From the NCBI GenBank assembly GCA_903932545.1, contig CAIZGT010000332.1, forward strand, positions 1-24,820: a stretch of 24,820 nt of DNA, in the 5' to 3' direction. The stretch's first letter is position 1. Every line of letters starts with the position of its first letter. This DNA comes from an uncultured Rhodospirillales bacterium (GTDB lineage: Bacteria > Pseudomonadota > Alphaproteobacteria > Acetobacterales > Acetobacteraceae). Positions 7,574 through 14,928 of the stretch are shown here, one piece after another. The translations under genes and the position numbers were made by a program. Below the pieces are notes generated by a model that was given only the letters and a program-made list of their open reading frames with translations, made no database searches and had not been told where the DNA came from.

Positions 7574-7675
7574 GATCGTCATCCTTGCTTCTGAGAAATA
7601 TTGAATGGAATATGGATAAAATAGGAATGAATTATATATATGTATGTTAATTGCTATATAAAATAAACAATCCCT
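7574..7675 (-). promoter_or_regulatory. AT-rich gap, probable promoter of the OPX operon
   Basis: About 100 bp between the Crp/Fnr stop and the OPX start, very AT-rich with a TATATATA run around 7633-7640. A minus-strand TATAAT-like hexamer is visible there, but no well-spaced -35 was found. It may carry an internal promoter, or the genes may simply be co-transcribed. Confidence 0.35.
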
Positions 7676-8449
7676 TTAACTGTCGAGATACCGAGTGGCG
7701 ACCGACCTGTGCGTGTTAAAATAATAACGCGCTGCCTGGCGAATGTGGTCATTGCTCCCAACGTCATTCGGCGATTGTGCATTGAGCAATTCCAATCTGG
7801 CGCGGTCAGCGATCGTAATCCGCCCGCGCTTGGCGCGGATAATGCCGGAATCTTCCAGGCACGCCAGCACCGCCGTCACACTGGCGCGTCGCACCCCAAG
7901 CGCCTCGGCGAGGCCTTCATGGGTGATCAGCAAATCGCTCGACTGTATCCGATCATCCGCCATCAGCAGCCACCGCGCGCAACGCTCCTCCAAGGTGTGT
8001 TGCACGTTGGAGGCCGCTGTTTGCATGGTCTGAACCATGAGACTGTGCACGAAGCCCAGGCAAAGATCACGAAACACCGGGCTTTGCTCGGTGATGGAGC
8101 GCAGGATTGGGGCTGCAATGCGAATGGCCGGCCCCGGGATCTGGCAGATTGCCGTGATGGATGAAACCGCGTGTGGCGCCAACAGCGCCATGCCGCCCAC
8201 CATGCCTTCTCGCCCAATCATCGCCACCTGCATCGCGGAGCGTTTGGCCGTTGGGTCGGCCACCATCGAGACCATGCCGTCTTCGATGAAGAACATATGG
8301 TCAATCCCATATCCCGGTTCACACAACACCTGACCGCGCACCAAACTCACGCGAGTGAGGTGGGGGCGTAAATCGGAGAATGTCTCAATCGAGATTTGCG
8401 AGAGCAAGTCGTTCAGCGGTGTATTTGGCTGCATAAATGAAAAACCCAT
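7676..8449 (-). CDS. Crp/Fnr-family transcription regulator 1
   Basis: A 257-residue regulator. Residues about 14-130 form the cyclic-nucleotide-binding-like beta roll (LVRGQVLCEPGYGIDHMFF at 36-54, then MIGREGMVGGMALL at 77-90). The dimer helix follows, then a winged helix-turn-helix (ITHEGLAEALGVRRASV at 175-191). It has no FNR-type N-terminal Cys cluster, so an iron-sulfur oxygen sensor is unlikely; the ligand is unknown. The start ATG 8449 has AGGGGG just upstream; the longer frame from 8491 has no ribosome site. It sits immediately upstream of the OPX operon on the same strand and divergent from the large GH16 gene at 8765, so those two units are its likeliest targets (inferred). Confidence 0.87.
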   Translation of the reverse strand: MGFSFMQPNTPLNDLLSQISIETFSDLRPHLTRVSLVRGQVLCEPGYGIDHMFFIEDGMVSMVADPTAKRSAMQVAMIGREGMVGGMALLAPHAVSSITAICQIPGPAIRIAAPILRSITEQSPVFRDLCLGFVHSLMVQTMQTAASNVQHTLEERCARWLLMADDRIQSSDLLITHEGLAEALGVRRASVTAVLACLEDSGIIRAKRGRITIADRARLELLNAQSPNDVGSNDHIRQAARYYFNTHRSVATRYLDS

Positions 8450-8656
8450 AATGCCCCCTGATCTGACGGCCCGAATATTCGTGATGTGCATTGATTCGCC
8501 GACGCGCCGAGCATTTGGCAGTGTTGGATTATCGCCATTGGATGCGGTTGAAATTAACCAATGAGGTAATGCGTCAATTAAATTTCAAAATATCGATTAA
8601 ATAATCACGAAAAATATGACTCTTTTAGAGGAGTGGTCGATGGTGTAAATTACATA

Positions 8657-8684
8657 TTGATAATTAGTGTATGTTAAATATAAT
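8657..8684 (+). promoter_or_regulatory. Near-consensus sigma-70-type promoter
   Basis: TTGATA at 8657-8662 and TATAAT at 8679-8684 are separated by 16 bp, an excellent match to the housekeeping consensus. Transcription would begin near 8691, leaving a leader of about 74 nt before the GH16-CBM start at 8765. Such a strong core promoter suggests control by repression or by the leader. Confidence 0.6.
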
Positions 8685-8697
8685 AAGATTTTTTAGA

Positions 8698-8732
8698 CTA
8701 TGATTAAATCATAGAAATCATTGCTAATGATT
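8698..8732. promoter_or_regulatory. Two tandem palindromes, candidate operators
   Basis: CTATGATT-A-AATCATAG (8698-8714) and AATCATT-GCT-AATGATT (8716-8732) are both perfect dyads. Their centres are 18 bp apart and they share ATGATT half-sites. They lie just downstream of the predicted transcription start, a classic repressor position; alternatively they form leader-RNA stems. A further GATTAATC overlaps the right end (8729-8736). Binding by either Crp/Fnr protein is inferred only. Confidence 0.5.
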
Positions 8733-8764
8733 AATCGATCTCTATGTATGTGAGGCGAATTTAA

Positions 8765-11700
8765 ATGCCACAGCTCTCGCTTGTTGGTTATCACTTAACC
8801 TATGATAACGAATTCACCAATTCTGCCGCGTTCGTCACATCTGCCAACGGCAGTGTGGGTTTTGCCAATTCCTACAGTTTTGGGCGCTCGCTGCCATCAA
8901 ATGGTGAAGCCGAATATTACGTTGACCCCAATGCTGGCCCGTCGCCGTTCAGCGTCCAAAACGGTGAGCTGACCATCACGGCGCAGCCGACCCTTGCTGG
9001 GCAATACACGGCTGGGCTGCCCTACAGTTCCGGCTTGATCAGCACGGAGAACAGTTTTTCGCAGAATACCGGCTATTTCGAGATCAGAGCGCAAACCCCC
9101 TACGTGCAAGGCTTCTGGTCAGCATTTTGGATGCTGCCGGTCGGCGGCGGCGGCAATCCTGAGTTGGACGTGTTCGAGCAGCCCAATCTGGAGGGCAACA
9201 ACGCCTATTGGTCCTACGCCAATCCAAGCGACCTGTTCAAAGGTGGCGGGTTTAACAACACCGGCGAAAATCTCTCCGCCGGGTATCACGCCTATGGATT
9301 GCTATGGACGACGACGAGCGTGAGTTTCTTCCTCGATGGGTTGCAAATTGGCCCCACCGTGGACATGCCACCCGATTTCACCCAGAAAATGTATATGATC
9401 GCCAATCTGGCGGTCGGTGGTGCGGGAAGTTGGCCTGGGCAGCCCACCAGCGTCACCACTGCGCAATACAAAATTGACTACATCCGCGCCTATTCGCTCG
9501 ACCCTTTGGTGCCGACAGTGGCGTTGCAGACAATTTCCTCGCCCGATGCTGCGAACACCACCCCAAGCTACACCGCGCCGCTGCCAATTATCCCGGCCAC
9601 TTTGGGCACCGGCCCCGACACGCTGATTTTGCAAATCGCCGAGGATTACTGGCAGGGCGATGCGCAATTCACCATCAGCATTGGTGGCGTGCAGCAAGGC
9701 GGCGTGCAGATCGCCACGGCGGCCAATGCGGCGGGGCAGAGCGAAGCTTTTGTGATACTAGGAAATTTCGGCACCAACCAGCAATTCGTAACCATCAATT
9801 ACCTCAATCCGGCCAGTGGTGGCCTGCCGTCACTAACCCGCAATCTCTATGTCCTCGGCGCCACACTCAACGGCACGACCTTGCCGATCGGCGCATCGAC
9901 GAGCGCCGTGAGCGTCCAACAGACCTTTAATTTCACCGCACCACCGCATGTGCTGCCAGCAGTCAACGTAACGCCCGCGCTCGGCATGCTGGACGTGCTG
10001 ACGCTGTCGATGGGTGAGACACCAATCTTGGTGGATGCACAATTCACCATCAGTGTTGATGGCGTGCAGCAGGGCGGCGTGCAAACCACCACCGCGCTGG
10101 CGTCCTCGTTGCAAACCCAAGCCTTTGTGGTAAATGGTGATTTTGGCATAGGTGCGCATGTGTTGAGCATCCATTTCCTCAACCCACCCGGCGCTTTGAC
10201 GCTGTATAGCGCCACGCTAAATGGCACCATTCTCCCCGGCGTGGCCCAAACCTTTACCACAAGCACGCCTTTGGTGGTGCCGTTCATCGAAACCAGCTTG
10301 CCCGTCACCACCATCGGAACCGGCCTGGATGTGTTGATGCTGGCGCTCAGCGAAGACGCCTATCTGGTCAACGCGCAATTCACCGTCTCAGTGGACGGTG
10401 TGCAGCAGGGCGGCATCCAATCTGTGTTGGCTGGTCACGCGCTCGGCCAATCACAATCCTTCGCCATCAACGGCACTTATGCCGTCGGCCCGCATATCGT
10501 CACGGTGAATTTCCTCAACGATGCCTATGGCGGGACCACGGCGATGGACCGCAACCTCTATGTGCTCGGCGCGCAGCTTAACGGCGTGGCAATCACCGGC
10601 AGTGCGCTGAACGAATATTCTGGCGGCCCGCAATCCTTCGGCTTCACCGGCACCACCATCGTTCCGCCCCCTGCGGCGTTGCTGACCATCCCAACACCGG
10701 CAACGGTCATCGGCAGCGGTGCCGACACGCTGGCGCTTGTCATCAGCGAGGATGCCTATCTCGGCAACGCTCAGTTCACCGTCGCAATCAACGGCATCCA
10801 GCAGGGCGGTATCCAGACAGCCATTGCTGCCAACGCCGCGCCCTATACCCCGCTGCTTTCGCAGTCGCAGGTGTTCGATATCCAAGGCAGCTTTACCGGC
10901 ACCAACATCGTCACCGTCAATTTCCTCAACGACAGCTATGGCGGCTCAACGGGTGCTGATCGCAATCTTTACATATTGGGTGCCACCCTTAACGGTGCTG
11001 CGATTGCCGGAAGTGTGCTGAACGAGTATGCCGGCGGCCCGCAATCCTTCAGCTTCGTCGGCGCCGCAATTGTGCCGCCAACCGCTGTTGTCGTCACCAC
11101 CGCCATTCCCGCTGCGCCGACAGTGATCGGCGCTGGAGCTGATACGCTGGCGCTTTCCATCAGCGAGGACGCCTATTTAGGCGACGCCCTATTCACCGTG
11201 TCAATCAACGGCGTGCAGCAAGGCGGCATCCAGACGGCGATCGCAGCCAATGCTGCCCCGTACACCCCGCTGCTTGCCCAGTCGCAGGAGTTTGATTTCA
11301 AAGGCAGCTTCACTGGCATCAATGTCGTCACCGTCAATTTCCTAAACGACATCTACGGCGGCTCATCCACAGCCGACCGCAACCTCTACGTTCAGAGCGC
11401 CACGATTGACGGCATCGCGATCGCGGGCGGCGTGCTCAGCGAAAAATCCGGTGGCCCGCAATCCTTCAGCTTCACCGAACCCACCGCGCCCGTCGTCATC
11501 CCACCCGTCGTCATCCCACCCGTCGTCATCCCGCCAGTTGTCTTGGATAGTGTCACCTTCTCGCTCACCGAGAGCGCCTATCTCGGCGACGCACGGGTGG
11601 CCCTCAGCCTAGACGGCGTTTTGCTCGGCTCACCCACCGTGGCCTTCCTCACCTCGGGCAATATCTCCGAAGCTTTCACCTTCACCGGCGATTTCGGCGG

Positions 11701-11893
11701 CAGCACGATGGTGCATGTGGCGACGGTGGATTTGCTGAACCCTGCGAGCGGCGGCTTGCCGCTGGTTGCGCGCGGCGTATTGGTGCAGGCTATCACCTTC
11801 GACGGTGCCGCCAACACAATCTTGCCGACGAGCCTCTACAGCAACGTTGCGGCCAATTTCAGCCTGCCGATCCCGATTGCAGCGCCGATCTGA
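8765..11893 (+). CDS. Large GH16 glycanase with six CBM60-like repeats
   Basis: A 1042-residue predicted extracellular beta-glycanase. Residues about 8-246 form a complete GH16 domain with catalytic motif ELDVFE at 133-138 (E133, D135, E138) and the closing strand YKIDYIRAY. Then come six repeats (about 280-398, 403-515, 516-645, 647-784, 786-908, 927-1042). They share a D-x-L core, SEDAYLGDAQFTVSV, GVQQGG and VTVNFLND..GG..DRNLYV patterns, and resemble Ca-dependent CBM60 xylan-binding modules. A PVVIP linker joins repeats 5 and 6. The ATG at 8765 is fixed by an in-frame TAA directly before it and GAGG upstream, so there is no signal peptide. No RTX nonapeptides are seen. Export must be non-classical, perhaps type I. 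It likely binds and cuts the EPS or plant or fungal glucan. Confidence 0.88.
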   Translation: MPQLSLVGYHLTYDNEFTNSAAFVTSANGSVGFANSYSFGRSLPSNGEAEYYVDPNAGPSPFSVQNGELTITAQPTLAGQYTAGLPYSSGLISTENSFSQNTGYFEIRAQTPYVQGFWSAFWMLPVGGGGNPELDVFEQPNLEGNNAYWSYANPSDLFKGGGFNNTGENLSAGYHAYGLLWTTTSVSFFLDGLQIGPTVDMPPDFTQKMYMIANLAVGGAGSWPGQPTSVTTAQYKIDYIRAYSLDPLVPTVALQTISSPDAANTTPSYTAPLPIIPATLGTGPDTLILQIAEDYWQGDAQFTISIGGVQQGGVQIATAANAAGQSEAFVILGNFGTNQQFVTINYLNPASGGLPSLTRNLYVLGATLNGTTLPIGASTSAVSVQQTFNFTAPPHVLPAVNVTPALGMLDVLTLSMGETPILVDAQFTISVDGVQQGGVQTTTALASSLQTQAFVVNGDFGIGAHVLSIHFLNPPGALTLYSATLNGTILPGVAQTFTTSTPLVVPFIETSLPVTTIGTGLDVLMLALSEDAYLVNAQFTVSVDGVQQGGIQSVLAGHALGQSQSFAINGTYAVGPHIVTVNFLNDAYGGTTAMDRNLYVLGAQLNGVAITGSALNEYSGGPQSFGFTGTTIVPPPAALLTIPTPATVIGSGADTLALVISEDAYLGNAQFTVAINGIQQGGIQTAIAANAAPYTPLLSQSQVFDIQGSFTGTNIVTVNFLNDSYGGSTGADRNLYILGATLNGAAIAGSVLNEYAGGPQSFSFVGAAIVPPTAVVVTTAIPAAPTVIGAGADTLALSISEDAYLGDALFTVSINGVQQGGIQTAIAANAAPYTPLLAQSQEFDFKGSFTGINVVTVNFLNDIYGGSSTADRNLYVQSATIDGIAIAGGVLSEKSGGPQSFSFTEPTAPVVIPPVVIPPVVIPPVVLDSVTFSLTESAYLGDARVALSLDGVLLGSPTVAFLTSGNISEAFTFTGDFGGSTMVHVATVDLLNPASGGLPLVARGVLVQAITFDGAANTILPTSLYSNVAANFSLPIPIAAPI
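9602..11890 (+). repeat. Six CBM60-like domain repeats in the GH16 gene
   Basis: Approximate unit bounds are 9602-9958, 9971-10309, 10310-10699, 10703-11116, 11120-11488 and 11543-11890. Units 4 and 5 are the most alike and alone share an APYTPLL insertion, indicating a recent duplication. Unit 2 has lost the GG..DRNLYV segment, and unit 6 is the most divergent. Confidence 0.8.
11489..11542 (+). repeat. 15-bp tandem repeat encoding PVVIP linker
   Basis: Three units of CCCGTCGTCATCCCA type (11489-11503, 11504-11518, 11519-11533) and a partial fourth encode PVVIP repeats at residues 909-926. It is an in-frame microsatellite-like linker whose copy number could vary without a frameshift. Confidence 0.9.
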
Positions 11894-12643
11894 CTACTCG
11901 AAATTGCCGGAAACCGGGGTGAAGTCAGACAATGCGAGCATCACCTCCATGTCCAAAATCGTCACGCTGCCGCCGCGAACTTCCAAGATGCCATCGCGGC
12001 GGATCTGCTGGAGCGTGCGATTAACGTGAACAATGCTCAATCCCAGCGCGTCGGCGAGCACTTCTTGTGTCAGCGGCATCGGGAACACGTTGTTGATCAC
12101 CATATCGACAGTGTCCAACCGCTCGTGCAACTCCAGCAGCAGATGCACCATTCGTTCATAAGCCGTCTGACGACCCAGGCGCACCACTTGGTCTTGCAGC
12201 GAAAGGCTCTCGTAAATCGATAGCAATCGCACAGCACGCGTAAGGCCGGGATATAGCGACGGGTTGACGTTCACCGCCGTCTCAAGCGTTTTCGCGTCCG
12301 CCAGCACAACGGCGGTCAGCGCCACTACCGTGCAAGTCCCTGGGATCGTTGGGCGTTCCAACCCATGGCACGGATCGCCGGGCAGCATGAAGCTGACAAT
12401 CTGGCGCCGACCGTCGCCCAATGTCCGCTGCCGACAGGCCCATCCCGACAGGATGATGCGCGGCGATGACGGTTTGCTCTCGTTCCACAACTCTTCACGC
12501 GGCAAATAGGAACGGGTTTGGCGAGAAAGATTGTGCAAAATCAGCATCTCGTCCGTCGAGAGCTCCGCCAATGCCGACATCCTCTGCACAGCGGCGTTGG
12601 ATTGCGTGTATTTGCGCGGCAGCAAGGCTGACTGCCCGTTCAT
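11894..12643 (-). CDS. Crp/Fnr-family transcription regulator 2
   Basis: A 249-residue regulator with an N-terminal beta-roll sensor (about 28-140, including RRQIVSFMLPGDPCHGL at 79-95), a dimer helix, and a winged helix-turn-helix (PLTQEVLADALGLSIVHVNR, about 190-209; recognition helix SIVHVNRTLQQI). This architecture is typical of alphaproteobacterial Crp/Fnr proteins that lie beside HWE kinases. No iron-sulfur Cys cluster is present; the ligand is unknown. Its ATG overlaps the upstream response-regulator stop by 4 bp (ATGA), and its TAG abuts the GH16-CBM stop with no spacer. It is the output gene of the kinase / receiver / regulator operon, and the adjacent GH16-CBM gene is a plausible target. 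Confidence 0.88.
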   Translation of the reverse strand: MNGQSALLPRKYTQSNAAVQRMSALAELSTDEMLILHNLSRQTRSYLPREELWNESKPSSPRIILSGWACRQRTLGDGRRQIVSFMLPGDPCHGLERPTIPGTCTVVALTAVVLADAKTLETAVNVNPSLYPGLTRAVRLLSIYESLSLQDQVVRLGRQTAYERMVHLLLELHERLDTVDMVINNVFPMPLTQEVLADALGLSIVHVNRTLQQIRRDGILEVRGGSVTILDMEVMLALSDFTPVSGNFE

Positions 12644-13029
12644 ACTGTATTTCGCGCCTTCCCGCCGGCCAAAAATTTCAGCGTGCGCAGCAGGGCGGTG
12701 CGATCCACCGGCTTTTCAACGCGCGCCACATGTTGATACGCCGCTGGCAGCACATTGGCTTCATAGGCGGTGACGAACGCAAACGGAACGCCCTGCAAAA
12801 TGAGTTCGTCGGCCACCGGAAACACCGAAAATCCCTGCAGATTGATATCCAGCAGCGCCACATCAATCGCCGATCGTGTCGCCTTCATCGCCTGATCAAC
12901 GCCTGCAAACGGACCCACAATTTCAACACCAAGCGGTTCCAGCAATCGGCGCATTTCTGCAGCGATCGTGTATTGGTCTTCCACGATCATCACGCGAAGG
13001 CCCTGCAAATTCGGATCGAGGGACTTCAT
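12640..13029 (-). CDS. Single-domain response regulator
   Basis: A 129-residue stand-alone receiver domain with no output domain. The acidic pocket is VMIVEDQY (E17, D18), the phosphoacceptor is D61 in ALLDINLQG, the T in FAFVTAYEAN is the switch residue, and the conserved Lys is in RVEKPVD. It would take phosphate from the HWE kinase coded just upstream. Lacking a DNA-binding domain, it must act by protein contact or as a phosphate relay or sink. It overlaps by 4 bp both the kinase gene before it and the Crp/Fnr gene after it, so translation of the three is coupled. Confidence 0.9.
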   Translation of the reverse strand: MKSLDPNLQGLRVMIVEDQYTIAAEMRRLLEPLGVEIVGPFAGVDQAMKATRSAIDVALLDINLQGFSVFPVADELILQGVPFAFVTAYEANVLPAAYQHVARVEKPVDRTALLRTLKFLAGGKARNTV

Positions 13030-14561
13030 TCAACTTCACCAATCAGTGGTCCGCCTTGCGGCGGCGTTTTTAAATCGACCGAGATGTTACAATGCAGTCC
13101 CGAAGGGAGGAATTTCATCTCGGTGCGGGCATCCAACTCATAGGGAAGGCCATGCTCAATCAGCTCCCGCCCGAACCCACTATGCCCGGGCAGATTTGCG
13201 GCAAGAGCCACGCCGCTTTCTTCCCAGTTGAGCGTTAAATGCGTGGTGCCAGCGGCTGCATTTTCGCTCGGCTTGGTCGTCCAAGCGATTTTCACCCGAC
13301 CTTGCGGCTCTGACAGCGCGCCGAATTTCAGCGCGTTGGTGGTCAATTCGTGCAGCGCCAAGCCAAGCGTTTCGGCCACTTTGTCGGTCAGCATCACGCA
13401 AGGCCCGTCAATGCTAACTTGCTCACTGATCTGGCCGCCATGCGCCAACAACTCTTGATGCGCCAGTTCGTCCAGGCTCACCGCCCCATCCACTGTGCGG
13501 CCAAGTGCTGTTTGGGTGCGGGCGAGGGCGGAGATTCGGCCGCTGAGATGGGCCGCAAAATCCTCCAGTCCCGTCGCCGATTGCAATGTGCGGCTCAGCA
13601 GTGAGCGCACCACAGCAAGAATATTCTTCGCGCGATGCTGAACCTCAGCAAGCAGCCGGCGCTGGCGCATTTCGTCGCGGCGGCGCTGGTGGATATCCAC
13701 TGCTGATCCAAACCAGCGCACCAGTTTGCCTGTCGAATCCAGATGTGGCACCGAACGACTAAGGAACCAGCGCCACGTGCCATCGGCTGCGCGCAGACGG
13801 TGTTCATGCTCAAACACGCCGCCTTCCGCGGCGGCAATATCCCACCGCCGCTGGTTTTCAGCGCGCTCATCCGGATGGATCACGCTGCTCCAGCCACCTG
13901 CGAGAAACGCCTCTTCTGTCAGCCCGACATAGTCATAAAATGGCTGGTTGATGTCGTGCACCGACAAATCAGGTGCTGTGGTGAACAGAAAAGCGGGCAC
14001 CACGCTTGCCATCAATCGCACCAATTCCTGATTGGTGGACAATGCAGACGCCCAGCTTGCCGCCGTCTGCGCCATGTTGCCGCTGGCATCGAGTTGGATG
14101 CACCCGTCATCCACGTCGAAAAACAAAATAGTCTGTCCCCCGCCGGGAAGGTTTTCCACGGCAAGGTCAACCCATCCATGCACGGTCGAGCCGTCTGGCT
14201 GCCGCATGGCGTAAGACACTTGATTGGCGCGCACACGCCGCCCGGTCAGTGTCGCCTGATCCATCAAATGCCGCAGCACGCCGCGCAAATCATCGCAGGC
14301 CAATGCCACCACCGACGCCACGCCTGATGCCGGGGGACGCGCCACATAGCTTCTGAGATGTTCGGAGCGGAGCAATTCAACGCCCTGCTGATCAACCACG
14401 ATATAGGCCGGCGCATAGCGCGCAACCAAAGTTTCGGCAGCAAGTCGGGTTGTGGTGCTGATCGGCGGGAGCGAGCGCATTTCAGCTGCCTCATCCATCG
14501 AGTCGGCCAATAGCATCGAGGCAAACAATGAAACGCAGGTATTTTCGGCCGCTCTGCCCAC
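13026..14561 (-). CDS. PAS-containing HWE-family histidine kinase
   Basis: A cytoplasmic, membrane-segment-free sensor kinase of about 511 residues. An N-terminal PAS-like region (about 47-150, with PAYIVVDQQGVELLR and the ALACDDLRGVLRHL block seen in CheB/CheR-linked PAS domains) is followed by a PAS_3 fold (about 195-292, FYDYVGLTEEAF and HPDERA). The HWE core then shows H309 in EVQHRAKNILAVV, N409 in HELTTNALKFGAL and the WEESG that names the family. No GAF or phytochrome domain was seen, and a flavin ligand cannot be asserted. GTG 14561 is preferred, with GGAGAGG six nt upstream; TTG 14576 would add five residues but overlaps that site. It is the first gene of the operon with the receiver and Crp/Fnr genes. 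Confidence 0.9.
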   Translation of the reverse strand: MGRAAENTCVSLFASMLLADSMDEAAEMRSLPPISTTTRLAAETLVARYAPAYIVVDQQGVELLRSEHLRSYVARPPASGVASVVALACDDLRGVLRHLMDQATLTGRRVRANQVSYAMRQPDGSTVHGWVDLAVENLPGGGQTILFFDVDDGCIQLDASGNMAQTAASWASALSTNQELVRLMASVVPAFLFTTAPDLSVHDINQPFYDYVGLTEEAFLAGGWSSVIHPDERAENQRRWDIAAAEGGVFEHEHRLRAADGTWRWFLSRSVPHLDSTGKLVRWFGSAVDIHQRRRDEMRQRRLLAEVQHRAKNILAVVRSLLSRTLQSATGLEDFAAHLSGRISALARTQTALGRTVDGAVSLDELAHQELLAHGGQISEQVSIDGPCVMLTDKVAETLGLALHELTTNALKFGALSEPQGRVKIAWTTKPSENAAAGTTHLTLNWEESGVALAANLPGHSGFGRELIEHGLPYELDARTEMKFLPSGLHCNISVDLKTPPQGGPLIGEVE

Positions 14562-14637
14562 GGTAAACCTCTCCAATTTCAGATGCGCAGAAAATATCAG
14601 ACATCGTATTCATCATTTTCCACTTAGTTAGCTAATC

Positions 14638-14658
14638 AAAAAATGATATTCATTTTTT
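14638..14658. promoter_or_regulatory. AT-rich palindrome upstream of the kinase operon
   Basis: AAAAAATGA and TCATTTTTT flank TAT as perfect 9-bp arms. Allowing a one-base bulge, ATC/GAT extend the dyad to 14635-14662. It is centred about 87 bp upstream of the kinase GTG, a plausible operator or upstream promoter element. Confidence 0.4.
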
Positions 14659-14853
14659 TGATTTGTGTATTTTATTTTTCCCGCGCACGCGGTTGAAAAT
14701 ATATCTAAAGAGTTTGCCGAATTATCGAACTAACATTTGATAAGTTGTTCGCCAGTTCGGTGCGATAATCGCCCTCCAAAGGTTGGCAAATGACAATCGT
14801 GCCGACATTGATCGCGCAGGATGCGTGTGGCTCAAACCAACATCTCACCAAAC

Positions 14854-14889
14854 CGTCCTTGCAAGCGCAGCGCTACGCTTGCGAGGACG
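14854..14889. terminator. GC-rich hairpin 3' of the beta-barrel gene
   Basis: A 14-bp stem (14854-14867 with 14876-14889, one G-U pair) with an 8-nt loop lies 40 bp downstream of the minus-strand barrel stop. No U-tract follows, so it may be a transcript-stabilising or Rho-linked end rather than an intrinsic terminator. Confidence 0.45.
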
Positions 14890-14928
14890 ATCCGGGGGGA
14901 TCAAGTCTCAGCCGCCATTCACCACGCT

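Larger units (their letters stand above)
8450..8764. promoter_or_regulatory. Divergent AT-rich intergenic region
   Basis: This 315-bp region contains no gene. It separates Crp/Fnr regulator 1 from the GH16-CBM gene and becomes AT-rich from about 8545. It holds a near-consensus plus-strand promoter (8657-8684), two tandem palindromes (8698-8732), and an imperfect inverted pair TTGAAATTAA (8548-8557) / TTAAATTTCAA (8578-8588). Confidence 0.6.
14577..14928. other. Gap with AT-rich palindrome and hairpin
   Basis: A 352-bp gap between the kinase start and the 3' end of the beta-barrel gene, with no secure gene. It comprises an AT-rich promoter-like half (14580-14740) with a long AT palindrome (14638-14658), then a GC-rich half with a stable hairpin (14854-14889). 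A 55-codon plus-strand frame from ATG 14790 (AAAGG 7 nt upstream) runs into the barrel gene's 3' end at 14957; I do not call it. Confidence 0.5.

Noticed and set aside
14681..14692. CCGCG-CA-CGCGG mini-hairpin next to a T-run
   Set aside because: The loop is only 2 nt and the T-run precedes rather than follows the stem, so it is not a terminator.
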